A DNA stretch of 64,000 nucleotides from contig NZ_JAJUBC010000015.1 in the NCBI RefSeq assembly GCF_028683095.1, positions 62,001 to 126,000 on the forward strand. Direction: 5' to 3'. Source of the stretch: Enterovibrio gelatinilyticus (GTDB lineage: Bacteria > Pseudomonadota > Gammaproteobacteria > Enterobacterales > Vibrionaceae). Made by a program: the position numbers and the translations under genes. A model generated the notes under the pieces. It had not been told where the DNA came from, did no database searches, and worked only from the letters and a program-made list of their open reading frames with translations. Below are positions 16,450 through 26,656 of this stretch, one piece after another. Within the stretch, counting starts at the first letter, position 1; each line of letters starts with the position of its first letter.

Positions 16450-17301
16450 ATGGTTATAAAGGCGGACAGCCCGGCAACGTTTGCTGAGAAATACATTATC
16501 GAGAGCATTTGGAATAATCATTTTCCTCAAGGTTCAATTCTTCCTGCAGAGCGTGAATTGTCAGAGTTGATTGGTGTGACTCGTACAACGCTTCGTGAAG
16601 TGTTGCAGCGCCTCGCTCGTGATGGATGGTTGACGATACAGCACGGCAAACCAACTCGTGTTAATGACTACATGAATACCTCTGGCCTGAATATCTTAGA
16701 TACTTTGGTTACGCTAGAGGGTGAAGATGTCCATGGTGTCCTTGAAAACTTGTTGTCTGCGCGTACCGATATCGGTGGCGTATACATGCGTTATGCAGTG
16801 AAAAATGACGCGCAAGCGTGTGCTGCCTTGATTGAGAAAGTAATCAGTCGCTGCGAGTCGTTGCTAGCGAGTGATAGCTTCTCGAGCTTTGTTGAAGCGG
16901 TAGAAGAAAAGCCTGCTATTCAGCAGGATGTTAAAAAGATTTTTGATTCATTCGGCAAAGTAGACACTGAAGTCTGCGAAGCGGTGTGTCGTGGTCGTGC
17001 ATTCAACCATTACGACTACATGCTCTTCCAAGGTATGGCTCAACTTTCTGGCAACAAGGTATATGTGTTGACCATGAATGGGATGCGCAAAATATACTCA
17101 CGCGTTGGCGGCTACTATTTCATGGATAAGCATGCTTGCGAGTTGGCGTTGCAGTTTTATCGTGACCTACTCAGTATTTCGGTTGAAGGTCGTCATGGTG
17201 ATGTTATGGATCGTATCAAGCAATACGGTCGCGAAAGTGGCGCCATGTGGTTTGTTAACCGCGACACCATTGCGAAACTGATGGAACAAGAAGAAGCGTA
17301 A
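16450..17301 (+). CDS. fadR: Fatty acid metabolism regulator FadR
   Basis: A 283-residue GntR-type regulator. The N-terminal winged helix spans about residues 10-75 (ILPAERELSELIGVTRTTLREVLQRLARDGWL) and the C-terminal helical acyl-CoA-binding domain follows. Escherichia coli FadR has 239 residues; the extra residues around 130-175 correspond to the insertion known in Vibrio FadR, which creates a second ligand site and strengthens the acyl-CoA response. FadR represses fatty-acid degradation and activates synthesis genes; acyl-CoA releases it. A likely target in this window is fadL-volA, whose upstream region has a FadR-like site. A terminator follows at 17395-17419. Confidence 0.95.
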   Translation: MVIKADSPATFAEKYIIESIWNNHFPQGSILPAERELSELIGVTRTTLREVLQRLARDGWLTIQHGKPTRVNDYMNTSGLNILDTLVTLEGEDVHGVLENLLSARTDIGGVYMRYAVKNDAQACAALIEKVISRCESLLASDSFSSFVEAVEEKPAIQQDVKKIFDSFGKVDTEVCEAVCRGRAFNHYDYMLFQGMAQLSGNKVYVLTMNGMRKIYSRVGGYYFMDKHACELALQFYRDLLSISVEGRHGDVMDRIKQYGRESGAMWFVNRDTIAKLMEQEEA

Positions 17302-17336
17302 TAGGCTTCCAAGTTTATGCATAGCATCAGGTTAAG

Positions 17337-17372
17337 CATCGCGCTTTAGCCAACCATCGCGCTTTAGCCAAC
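17337..17372 (+). repeat. 18-base perfect tandem duplication
   Basis: CATCGCGCTTTAGCCAAC occurs twice head to tail between fadR and its terminator. A recent slippage duplication with no visible coding effect. Confidence 0.85.
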
Positions 17373-17394
17373 AAAGATGCCAAAGCAAGAATAA

Positions 17395-17419
17395 AAAAAC
17401 CGCCTACTTGGCGGTTTTT
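17395..17419. terminator. Terminator after fadR
   Basis: AAAAACCGCC / GGCGGTTTTT stem around a 5-base loop. It is symmetrical, so it can also end the leftward ycgB operon. Confidence 0.88.
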
Positions 17420-17471
17420 GTTTTTCTGTGCCCTAGCGTTTTTAACTGGGCGGGTTGTTCGAGGTATTCGT

Positions 17472-17499
17472 GTTCTAGGTTCTAGGTTCTAGGTTCTAG
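17472..17499 (+). repeat. GTTCTAG heptamer repeat, four perfect copies, at the ycgB stop codon
   Basis: GTTCTAG is repeated four times in tandem (28 bases) and a fifth partial copy follows. The minus-strand TAG that stops ycgB (17496-17498) lies in the last copy. Tandem heptamers are prone to copy-number change by slippage. Confidence 0.9.
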
Positions 17500-19040
17500 G
17501 TTCCGGGGATTAAATCTGGGTCAAATTGCGGGCGTTTTGGACACGTCGCGATAATCTTCCCTTTTCCATCCGTTGTTTCTTCTTCCAATATGACTTCAAA
17601 GCCCCACAAGCGATGTACGTGCTTTAACACCTCTTCATGTGAGTCACCGAGAGGGATTCGGTTATGTGGCACGTAGCGGAGGGTGAGTGCGCGATTACCA
17701 CGCAGATCCACATCCCACACCTGAATGTTGGGTTCATGGTTGCTGAGGTTGTATTGCGCAGAAAGTTTTTCACGAATTTGTCGATACCCTTCTTCATCGT
17801 GGATGCAAGTGACTTCAATGAAATTCTGTTTATCGTCATCGTTAACGGCGAAGAATTTCATGTCTCGCATCACTTTGGGGGACAGAAACTGACTGATAAA
17901 GCTCTCATCTTTAAAGTTATGCATGGCAAAGTGCATGGTCTCTAACCAATCTGAGCCAGCAATTTCGGGGAACCAATATTTGTCTTCTTCAGTTGGCGAC
18001 TCACAGATACGTCGAATATCTGTAAACATCGCAAAACCTAGAGCGTACGGGTTAATACCACTGTAGTAACGGCTATTGTATGGCGGTTGTGCTACCACAT
18101 TGGTGTGACTGTGCAAAAACTCCATGATAAAGCGATCAGTGACGAGCCCTTCATCATAAAGGTGATTCAATATGGTGTAGTGCCAGTAGGTCGCCCAACC
18201 TTCGTTCATCACCTGCGTTTGTTTTTGCGGGTAGAAGTATTGGCTGACTTTACGCACGATGCGAACAATTTCGCGCTGCCAAGGCTCAAGCAACGGCGAA
18301 TGCTTTTCGAAGAAATAGAGAATGTTCTCTTGCGGCTCAGAAGGGAATCGCTCCACGGTTTTTTCACGCACTTTCTCGCTGGTAGGAATGGTGCGCCATA
18401 GGGCGTTAACTTGGGTTTGTAGATAGTCTTCACGTGATTTTTGACGCGCCTTTTCCTCCGCCATGGAGATTTTTTGCGGTCGTTTGTAACGATCGACACC
18501 GTAATTCATAAGCGCATGGCAAGAGTCGAGCAGTTTCTCGACGTCATCAACGCCGTATTTTTCTTCGCACTCACTGATGTATTTTTTGGCAAACAGCAGG
18601 TAATCGATAATGGAGCCTGCATCTGTCCATGTTTGGAACAGATAATTGCCTTTGAAGAAAGAATTATGTCCGTAACAAGCATGAGCCATGACCAAGGCTT
18701 GCATGGTGATGGTGTTTTCTTCCATCAAATAGGCAATACAAGGGTCAGAGTTGATGACGATTTCATACGCCAGCCCCATGTGCCCGTGCTTGTAGCCACG
18801 CTCTGTTTCGATGAACTTCTTACCAAATGACCAGTGACTGTAGTTGATTGGCATGCCGACGCTGGAGTATGCGTCCATCATCTGTTCAGCAGTAATGATT
18901 TCAATTTGGTTGACGTAAGTGTCTAGCCGATAGTGTTCAGCGACTCGTTTTATTTCGTTGTGGTACTGGTCCAGAAGATCAAATGTCCAATCTGGACCAT
19001 CGCTGAGCGTCTTCTTTTTGTTTTTTGCTGCGACTGCCAT
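17496..19040 (-). CDS. ycgB: SpoVR family protein YcgB
   Basis: A 514-residue SpoVR-type protein, recognised by DGPDWTFDLLDQYHNEI at the start, MNEGWATYWHYTILNHLYDEG (about residue 280) and PYNSRYYSGINPYALGFAMF. Function is not well defined; in enterobacteria it belongs to the RpoS-dependent, stress-induced yeaG-yeaH-ycgB group. The gene is third in that operon: PrkA kinase (20397-22331), YeaH (19088-20359), then YcgB, all leftward with short gaps. AAGGAGGA precedes the ATG at 19040. The stop codon is embedded in a heptamer tandem repeat. Confidence 0.93.
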   Translation of the reverse strand: MAVAAKNKKKTLSDGPDWTFDLLDQYHNEIKRVAEHYRLDTYVNQIEIITAEQMMDAYSSVGMPINYSHWSFGKKFIETERGYKHGHMGLAYEIVINSDPCIAYLMEENTITMQALVMAHACYGHNSFFKGNYLFQTWTDAGSIIDYLLFAKKYISECEEKYGVDDVEKLLDSCHALMNYGVDRYKRPQKISMAEEKARQKSREDYLQTQVNALWRTIPTSEKVREKTVERFPSEPQENILYFFEKHSPLLEPWQREIVRIVRKVSQYFYPQKQTQVMNEGWATYWHYTILNHLYDEGLVTDRFIMEFLHSHTNVVAQPPYNSRYYSGINPYALGFAMFTDIRRICESPTEEDKYWFPEIAGSDWLETMHFAMHNFKDESFISQFLSPKVMRDMKFFAVNDDDKQNFIEVTCIHDEEGYRQIREKLSAQYNLSNHEPNIQVWDVDLRGNRALTLRYVPHNRIPLGDSHEEVLKHVHRLWGFEVILEEETTDGKGKIIATCPKRPQFDPDLIPGT

Positions 19041-19087
19041 GGAAGTCCTCCTTGGATATCAAACCCGTATGAAAAGAGAGGTAAGCG

Positions 19088-20359
19088 TTAACTTACCTGT
19101 TTCTTAAATAGCTCCCGGAAGACGGGGAAAATGTCTTCTGCTGAACGAATATTCTGCATAGCGAAGTTTTCATAGGCTTCATCAAGTGCTTCATATTCGC
19201 GCCAGAGGGTTTGGTGAGCACGGCGTGTAATTTCAATGTATGCGTAGTAGCGAGTCACTGGGAGCAGCTGTTTCTGTAACAACTCACGGCAACCTGGTGA
19301 ATCGTCGGCCCAGTTATCACCATCCGAAGCCTGTGCGGCATAGACATTCCATTCATTCGACGGATAGCGCTCTTTAACAATGTCGTTCATCAAGCGAAGG
19401 GCACTCGAAACGATGGTGCCACCGGTTTCTTGTGAGTAGAAAAACTCATGTTCATCCACTTCTTTTGCTTGAGTGTGGTGGCGGATAAATACCACTTCCA
19501 CGTTTTTGTAAGTACGGTTGAGAAAGAGGTACAGCAAGATGTAAAAGCGTTTGGCGATGTCTTTGGTTGCTTGATCCATCGAACCCGATACATCCATAAG
19601 ACAAAACATGACCGCTTGGCTGCTCGGTTGTGGTCGCTTCTCGTAATTTTTGAACCTTAGGTCAAACGTATCAATGAAAGGGACGGCTGCGATTTTATCT
19701 TTTAGCAGGTCAATCTCTTCTTGAAGTTGTTTTTCTTCTAAAGGCTGGGCGGGCTCTGAGCGTTTTAGCGCTACGAGCTCTGCTTCCAGTTCTTTCAGTT
19801 TTCTGCGTTTCCCGGCACTCATTGCTGTTCGACGAGCCAGCGAGTTTTGCAGTGAGCGAACAATAGCGATATTGGAAGGAACACCGGTCGCTTTAAAGCC
19901 AGATCGGTGCGTTTTGTATTCTACTAGTTGGGTGATTTGATTTTTCTTCAGGTTCGGCAGTTCAAGGTCTTCGAACAACAAGTCTAGGTATTCGTCTTTG
20001 GAGATTTGGAAAACAAAATCATCCTGACCCTCACCATCAGGGCTTGCTTGACCTTCACCCGCACCACCTCCGCCACCACCACCGGGTGGACGTTCAATGC
20101 GATCGCCTGTAATAAATTGGTCATTGCCAGGGTGGACAGCATCACGCTGTCCCCCTTTACCTTGTCGGAACGTTGGCTCTCGGATGTCACGAGAAGGGAT
20201 AGTGATACTCTCACCACTATCCACGTCAGTGATAGAGCGTTGATTAACAGCGTCAGCAATCGACTCTTTGATCTGTCGTTTGTGACGGCGTAAAAAACGC
20301 TGTCGGTTCACTGTACTCTTGTTCTTCCCGTTGAGCCTTCGATCAATAAAATGCCCCAT
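19088..20359 (-). CDS. yeaH: YeaH/YhbH family protein (von Willebrand-like DUF444)
   Basis: A 423-residue protein. The N-terminal basic region ([24 protein letters not shown]) is followed by a low-complexity stretch of seven consecutive Gly (about residue 95), and the C-terminal half has a von Willebrand A-like MIDAS motif, [13 protein letters not shown] (about residue 252). That layout defines the YeaH/YhbH family. It works with the PrkA-type kinase encoded just upstream, a pair involved in nutrient-stress adaptation in enterobacteria. Start chosen at [15 protein letters not shown], the conserved family start. Confidence 0.93.
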   Translation of the reverse strand: MGHFIDRRLNGKNKSTVNRQRFLRRHKRQIKESIADAVNQRSITDVDSGESITIPSRDIREPTFRQGKGGQRDAVHPGNDQFITGDRIERPPGGGGGGGAGEGQASPDGEGQDDFVFQISKDEYLDLLFEDLELPNLKKNQITQLVEYKTHRSGFKATGVPSNIAIVRSLQNSLARRTAMSAGKRRKLKELEAELVALKRSEPAQPLEEKQLQEEIDLLKDKIAAVPFIDTFDLRFKNYEKRPQPSSQAVMFCLMDVSGSMDQATKDIAKRFYILLYLFLNRTYKNVEVVFIRHHTQAKEVDEHEFFYSQETGGTIVSSALRLMNDIVKERYPSNEWNVYAAQASDGDNWADDSPGCRELLQKQLLPVTRYYAYIEITRRAHQTLWREYEALDEAYENFAMQNIRSAEDIFPVFRELFKKQVS

Positions 20360-20396
20360 AAGCCCCCCGTATTTCGTTACTTCATTAACCGCCTGA

Positions 20397-22331
20397 TTAC
20401 GAAGACTTACGCACGCGCAGGTACCATTCAGACAAGAGTCGCACTTGCTTGCGGGTGTAACCTTTTTCCATCATTCGAGCGACAAAATCATCGTGTTTCT
20501 TCTGCTCCTCGGTCGAGGTTTTCGCATTGAACGAAATGACCGGTAGCAACTCTTCTGTATTGGAGAACATTTTCTTCTCAATAACAGTGCGGAGTTTCTC
20601 GTAGCTTGTCCAACCTGGGTTTCTGCCTTCGTTGTTGGCGCGAGCACGGAGTACAAAGTTCACGATTTCATTTCGGAAGTCTTTCGGATTACTGATTCCT
20701 GCCGGTTTCTCTATTTTTTCCAGCTCGCTATTGAGTGCGGAGCGGTCAAACAGTTGACCGGTATCAGGGTCACGGTATTCCTGATCTTGAATCCAGAAAT
20801 CTGCATAAGTGACATAACGGTCAAAGATATTCTGGCCGTACTCAGAATAGGACTCCAGATACGCGGTTTGAATTTCTTTGCCGATGAACTCGACGTATTT
20901 TGGAATCAAGTACCCTTTGAGATGCTCGAGGTATTTCTCTGCAAGATCTTGTGGGAACTGTTCACGTTCTATTTGCTGTTCGAGTACATAGAACAAGTGG
21001 ACCGGGTTAGCGGCCACTTCTGAGTGGTCGAAGTTGAAGACGCGAGAAAGAATTTTGAACGCAAAACGCGTTGAAAGTCCGTTCATGCCTTCGTCGACAC
21101 CAGCGTAGTCTCTGTATTCTTGGTACGACTTGGCTTTTGGATCGGTATCTTTCAGCGTCTCACCATCATAGACACGCATTTTCGAGAAAATACTCGAGTT
21201 TTCAGGCTCTTTTAGACGTGACAAGATACTGAATCTAGCAAGAATATCGAGCGTGCTCGGCGAGCAAGGCGCGGAAGACAACTCACTGTTTTGCAATAGT
21301 TTGTCGTAAATCTTCATTTCTTCCGACACACGTAAACAGTAAGGCACTTTCACGATGTACACGCGATCGAGGAAGGCTTCATTGTTTTTGTTGTTTCGGA
21401 ATGTTTGCCACTCAGATTCGTTTGAGTGAGCGAGGATCATGCCATCAAAGGGAAGCGCAGAGAGACCTTCTGTCCCGTTGTAGTTGCCTTCCTGCGTCGC
21501 AGTAAGTAGCGGGTGCAGCACTTTGATGGGCGCTTTAAACATCTCTACGAATTCCATCAAACCTTGGTTGGCTTTACACAATGCGCCAGAGTAGCTGTAT
21601 GCATCGGGGTCATCTTGAGAGAAGTGTTCGAGTTGACGAATATCGACTTTACCAACCAGTGATGAGATATCTTGGTTGTTTTCATCACCCGGTTCCGTTT
21701 TCGCAACACCGACTTGATCAAGAATAGATGGACGGACTTTCACGACTTTGAACTTGCTGATATCACCACCAAATTCATGTAAACGTTTAGCGGCCCAAGG
21801 CGACATGATGGAACGTAAGTAACGTTGCGAAATGCCGTACTCGCTTTCTAGCAATGCGCCATCTTCTGTTACATCAAAGAGACAGAATGGGTGATCATTC
21901 ACTGGGCTACGCTCACCATTAGCAGTGAGAATGTAGATAGGCACTTTCTGCATCAAGCTTTTGAGTTTTTCGGCCAGTGATGACTTACCGCCACCAACAG
22001 GGCCTAGTAAATAGAGGATCTGTTTACGTTCTTCTAGACCTTGTGCAGCATGCTTGAGATAGGAGACGATTTGTTCTATCGCTTCTTCCATCCCATAGAA
22101 ATCTTCAAAGGTTTCGTATCGCGAGATGACGCGGTTTGAGAAAAGCCGGCTCAACCGCGGCTCGTGCGCGGTATCGATCATTTCTGGCTCCCCAATGGCC
22201 ATCAACAAACGTTCGGCTGCATTGGCGTACACACTGCGATCTTCCCGGCATAGGTCCAGAAATTCGTGAAGGCTCAGCTCTTCGTCTTTAGATTCTTCGT
22301 ATCGTTGACGATAGTGGTCGAATATACTCAT
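20397..22331 (-). CDS. yeaG: PrkA-type serine protein kinase YeaG
   Basis: A 644-residue PrkA family protein. An AAA-like domain contains the Walker A sequence [15 protein letters not shown] (about residue 112), and the C-terminal part is the PrkA kinase-like domain. [25 protein letters not shown] is the standard start. It is the first gene of the yeaG-yeaH-ycgB operon; a strong ribosome site, GGGGGCAGG, precedes the ATG. In Escherichia coli it is a stress-linked kinase with casein-kinase-like activity. Here its targets are unknown. Confidence 0.95.
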   Translation of the reverse strand: MSIFDHYRQRYEESKDEELSLHEFLDLCREDRSVYANAAERLLMAIGEPEMIDTAHEPRLSRLFSNRVISRYETFEDFYGMEEAIEQIVSYLKHAAQGLEERKQILYLLGPVGGGKSSLAEKLKSLMQKVPIYILTANGERSPVNDHPFCLFDVTEDGALLESEYGISQRYLRSIMSPWAAKRLHEFGGDISKFKVVKVRPSILDQVGVAKTEPGDENNQDISSLVGKVDIRQLEHFSQDDPDAYSYSGALCKANQGLMEFVEMFKAPIKVLHPLLTATQEGNYNGTEGLSALPFDGMILAHSNESEWQTFRNNKNNEAFLDRVYIVKVPYCLRVSEEMKIYDKLLQNSELSSAPCSPSTLDILARFSILSRLKEPENSSIFSKMRVYDGETLKDTDPKAKSYQEYRDYAGVDEGMNGLSTRFAFKILSRVFNFDHSEVAANPVHLFYVLEQQIEREQFPQDLAEKYLEHLKGYLIPKYVEFIGKEIQTAYLESYSEYGQNIFDRYVTYADFWIQDQEYRDPDTGQLFDRSALNSELEKIEKPAGISNPKDFRNEIVNFVLRARANNEGRNPGWTSYEKLRTVIEKKMFSNTEELLPVISFNAKTSTEEQKKHDDFVARMMEKGYTRKQVRLLSEWYLRVRKSS

Positions 22332-22683
22332 GGTCCTGCCCCCTAAATCGTGCTGTTATCAATAAGAAAGGATAATGGCGCAGTCGCTTTCATATCCTTA
22401 CCTTTTTAAGATTAGTAGCAACTGATCAAATTGCGTGGTTGAATTCGTTGTTTTTTCGATATTTTTCCCTTTTGTGATAAGGCTTTGTATTCAAGCTGTA
22501 ACTTCCTCATCGCAATGAACTTATCAATACGAAGTGAATCACGCTTACGATTAATGCCTCGCTGATCTGTATTATTTTGTGGAAGCTATTGGGGGGAAAG
22601 GAACGAAATAGGGGAGGGGTATGGAAGTAACAAAGCCGAAACGGGGTGTGTTCCGGCTTAGAGTGTTGAGTATTAGCTTGTAA
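22332..22683. other. yeaG upstream region
   Basis: About 350 bases upstream of yeaG and downstream of the mutarotase gene. No gene seen. I looked for a sigma-54 -24/-12 element, because yeaG is nitrogen-stress induced in some enterobacteria, and found no convincing match. Confidence 0.5.
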
Positions 22684-23547
22684 TTATTGGCAAGCAATAA
22701 CGGTAGATAATATGTGTTTATCACCTGCTTCCAATGAAACACTGCGGTCATGGACAGCAGATTCTACGCACACCATGGTTTCGTAGCTGTTGTCTGCCAT
22801 GTCACCCATGCTGATAGACAAATCTTTCCATGGGTTCCAAACAACGACCGCATTATGGCCATGGTTGGTTACGGTAAGACGGCGTTGGTAGCCAAGATCT
22901 TCAACCACGACAGTTTCTTCAGCGTGTGTATAAATTCGATCAACTTCCTGATCAAACTCCGTGTTACCGCCGCTAGGGTGACGAACACCAGCCGCAATGT
23001 ACTCATTGCCGAGTTGAGAAACGGTGGTTTTTGAAATATCACCAATATTTAGGTAGGTATGAAGTGCGCCACCGACCAGAATGGGCGTGTTACCTGTGTT
23101 GGTAGAAACGAGGCCAACCTTCAGCGTGTCGCCGACCTCCATGATGATTTCCGCATGGAAAGCATGTGGCCACACATCATGAGTATCAGGCGAATCTGCC
23201 AGCGTGAGACTGATAATCACGCCATTTTCATTTTCTCTGTGCTCGTTGAGTGTCCACTCGCTGCTGCGTGCAAAGCCGTGTGACGGTTCTGCTGCTTTAC
23301 CAAACCAAGGCCAGCAAACGGGAATACCGCCACGAATGGCTTTGTTACCGCTAAAATCGGCTTTCTCACTCATCCAAATGACATCTTTTTTACCCGATGG
23401 CTGGAAACTAAGTACGTGAGCACCAAAAAGAGAAATGGTAGCCGTTGCTTTAGGGTGAATGACGCGGAGCACTTTAATGCCGTCAAGTTCGCAAACGGTG
23501 ACATAGTCAGACAGGACAGCAGTGGTTGGAAGCTGATTAACATCCAT
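22684..23547 (-). CDS. yeaD: D-hexose-6-phosphate mutarotase (YeaD, aldose 1-epimerase family)
   Basis: A 287-residue protein with the galactose-mutarotase-like beta-sandwich pattern: GAHVLSFQPSGKKDVIWMSEKADF, AIRGGIPVCWPWFG, HGFARSSEW (catalytic His) and VVWNPW. It interconverts anomers of glucose-6-phosphate and related sugars in the cytosol. The ATG at 23547 is used: AAAAGG lies just upstream. A longer frame from 23613 would begin before the gapA terminator at 23583-23608 and is unlikely. The position directly after gapA matches its usual genomic neighbourhood. Confidence 0.88.
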   Translation of the reverse strand: MDVNQLPTTAVLSDYVTVCELDGIKVLRVIHPKATATISLFGAHVLSFQPSGKKDVIWMSEKADFSGNKAIRGGIPVCWPWFGKAAEPSHGFARSSEWTLNEHRENENGVIISLTLADSPDTHDVWPHAFHAEIIMEVGDTLKVGLVSTNTGNTPILVGGALHTYLNIGDISKTTVSQLGNEYIAAGVRHPSGGNTEFDQEVDRIYTHAEETVVVEDLGYQRRLTVTNHGHNAVVVWNPWKDLSISMGDMADNSYETMVCVESAVHDRSVSLEAGDKHILSTVIACQ

Positions 23548-23582
23548 GAAATTTGCCTTTTGAATCTGAAATTTAGATACAA

Positions 23583-23608
23583 AAAAGGCGGCCAATAAGC
23601 CGCCTTTT
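23583..23608 (-). terminator. Terminator between gapA and the mutarotase gene
   Basis: AAAAGGCGGC pairs with GCCGCCTTTT across a 6-base loop. In the minus direction it follows gapA and precedes the yeaD start, separating a highly expressed gene from its neighbour. Confidence 0.85.
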
Positions 23609-23642
23609 GTCACTCATGCCTTAAACAGGCAATCCGGAATGA

Positions 23643-25156
<1,514 letters not shown>

Positions 25157-25546
25157 ATGACGACCCATTCAGAAAAAAACTGGAAAGAAAGCCTTTCAGA
25201 TGAAGCCTATAAAGTTTGTCGTTTAGGTCACACAGAAGCGCCATATACGGGTGAACTTCTACATCAACACAAAAACGGCTCGTATCACTGTGTATGCTGC
25301 GACGCTTTGCTTTTTGAATCGAATACAAAATTTGATTCTGGCTGTGGTTGGCCCAGTTTTGATGCTGCAGTTGAAGGTGCGGTGAAATACGTGGAAGACA
25401 CAGGGCATGGTATGGTTCGAATCGAGATTCGTTGTGTGAATTGTGAAAGTCATCTTGGGCATGTATTCGACGATGGTCCGACAGCGACAGGCCAGCGTTA
25501 TTGTGTGAACTCGGTTGCCATGACGTTCGATGAAACAGAAGATTGA
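25157..25546 (+). CDS. msrB: Peptide-methionine (R)-S-oxide reductase MsrB
   Basis: A 129-residue enzyme that repairs methionine R-sulfoxide in proteins using thioredoxin. Zinc-binding CxxC pairs are CVCCDALLF and CVNCESHLGH, the substrate pocket is GCGWPSFD, and the catalytic Cys is in RYCVNSVAM near residue 118. GAGGAAG precedes the ATG at 25157. A longer frame from a GTG at 25124 adds a non-conserved stretch and is rejected. A strong terminator follows. Confidence 0.95.
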   Translation: MTTHSEKNWKESLSDEAYKVCRLGHTEAPYTGELLHQHKNGSYHCVCCDALLFESNTKFDSGCGWPSFDAAVEGAVKYVEDTGHGMVRIEIRCVNCESHLGHVFDDGPTATGQRYCVNSVAMTFDETED

Positions 25547-25578
25547 GTGAGTAAGGCTTGCTCTAAGATGTTGAGTGG

Positions 25579-25605
25579 AAAAAGCGTGCATATTGCACGC
25601 TTTTT
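25579..25605. terminator. Terminator after msrB (bidirectional)
   Basis: AAAAAGCGTGCA / TGCACGCTTTTT stem with a 3-base loop, between msrB and the convergent lipoprotein gene. Confidence 0.88.
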
Positions 25606-25624
25606 TATTGTTACTCTTTGATAT

Positions 25625-26497
25625 CTAAGAATTGTCGTTGGAGGGGAGTGCGCCTAATTGGTGCAACATATTGGCATTGAAATCTCCCCCCTCGACCGCG
25701 GAAGCAATGTCATCCGCGATGTCTGCAATTTGGTGCCTTCTCGAATCTTCCATCGGGTATAGCAATTTGAGTTGCTGTTCTTTGGCAATGGCGAGCCCCA
25801 TTTCACCGCCCACTAACGCCCACATGTATGCGTGATCGAGTTTTCCGATCGAGTGATTTGCCGTGGCGAGTGATTTGATGACGTCAGGGATGGTTTTTTC
25901 TTTCGTACTGCCACCGCGCCCATCATAGAAAGCGAGTGATTTCATGAGTAAATCAATGGTGTGTAATTTGTCTTTGTCAACGTAATAAGTCGCCAGACCA
26001 AGCTGCATTTCAGGTGAATCAAGGTACTCGGTTTCTTCCAATTTTAGAAACTGCTCGAGAGCATCTTGGTCACCTTGGGTCCATCGATAATATATGATGG
26101 ATGGTTGATAAGAGTTTTTGAGTTCTTGTTCTAGTCTTTCAATCTCATCATAAGCATGGAAAAGCGCTTCGGTGCGTAGGGTCTTCTTGGATTTTAGTGT
26201 GGTTGTTTCAATTTGGGCAGCAGACTCCATACACTTGGCGTATTTCTTTGTGAGCTGTAATTCGTCAAATTTATTGAGGTCAGAAGGCTTCTTAACCACA
26301 TCAAAACGAAGCCAAATCAGGTCGGTTCTCTCGTGGCGACATTGGCCGTCATTGACGTTTAACTTTTCACATATTTGAGGGTAATTCTCGCAAAGCTGCG
26401 CACTACTTCGGTTGCTTTCAAAGCACCCAGACAACAGCAAGGTACTAAATGCGGCAATTGCCACTTTGACTGGAAGTGTAATATGACCTTTATTCAT
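25625..26497 (-). CDS. Uncharacterised lipoprotein, helical-repeat-like
   Basis: About 290 residues from the ATG at 26497. A signal peptide ends in a lipobox, LLLSGC, around residue 25, so the protein should be lipid-anchored. The mature part is helical and charged, with stretches such as LEQFLKLEETEYLDSPEMQLGLATYYVDKDK and HAYMWALVGGEMGLAIAKEQQ that look like tetratricopeptide/Sel1-type helical repeats. The family is not recognised. It is transcribed alone between msrB and the RTX gene. A longer frame from 26530 would add 11 residues before the signal peptide. Confidence 0.7.
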   Translation of the reverse strand: MNKGHITLPVKVAIAAFSTLLLSGCFESNRSSAQLCENYPQICEKLNVNDGQCRHERTDLIWLRFDVVKKPSDLNKFDELQLTKKYAKCMESAAQIETTTLKSKKTLRTEALFHAYDEIERLEQELKNSYQPSIIYYRWTQGDQDALEQFLKLEETEYLDSPEMQLGLATYYVDKDKLHTIDLLMKSLAFYDGRGGSTKEKTIPDVIKSLATANHSIGKLDHAYMWALVGGEMGLAIAKEQQLKLLYPMEDSRRHQIADIADDIASAVEGGDFNANMLHQLGALPSNDNS

Positions 26498-26614
26498 AAT
26501 GGCTGAGGCTCTTTCGTCGCTGTCTCTCATTTATGTCGAGTGACTTATAACATAAACACCTACTATCAGTTTATCTTCATTTCTCGAGTTTTGCGTGAGT
26601 CCACAGACATAAAA

Positions 26615-26638
26615 AAGACCAGCATAAAAGCTGGCCTA
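26615..26638 (-). terminator. Terminator after the RTX gene
   Basis: Minus strand GGCCAGC / GCTGGTC (one G-U type pair) around a 6-base loop, followed by a T-run. Confidence 0.75.
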
Positions 26639-26656
26639 AGTTTTTAAGAGGGTTCG

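Noticed and set aside
22332..22683. Sigma-54 promoter for yeaG
   Set aside because: No TGGCAC-N5-TTGC-like element could be found on the minus strand.
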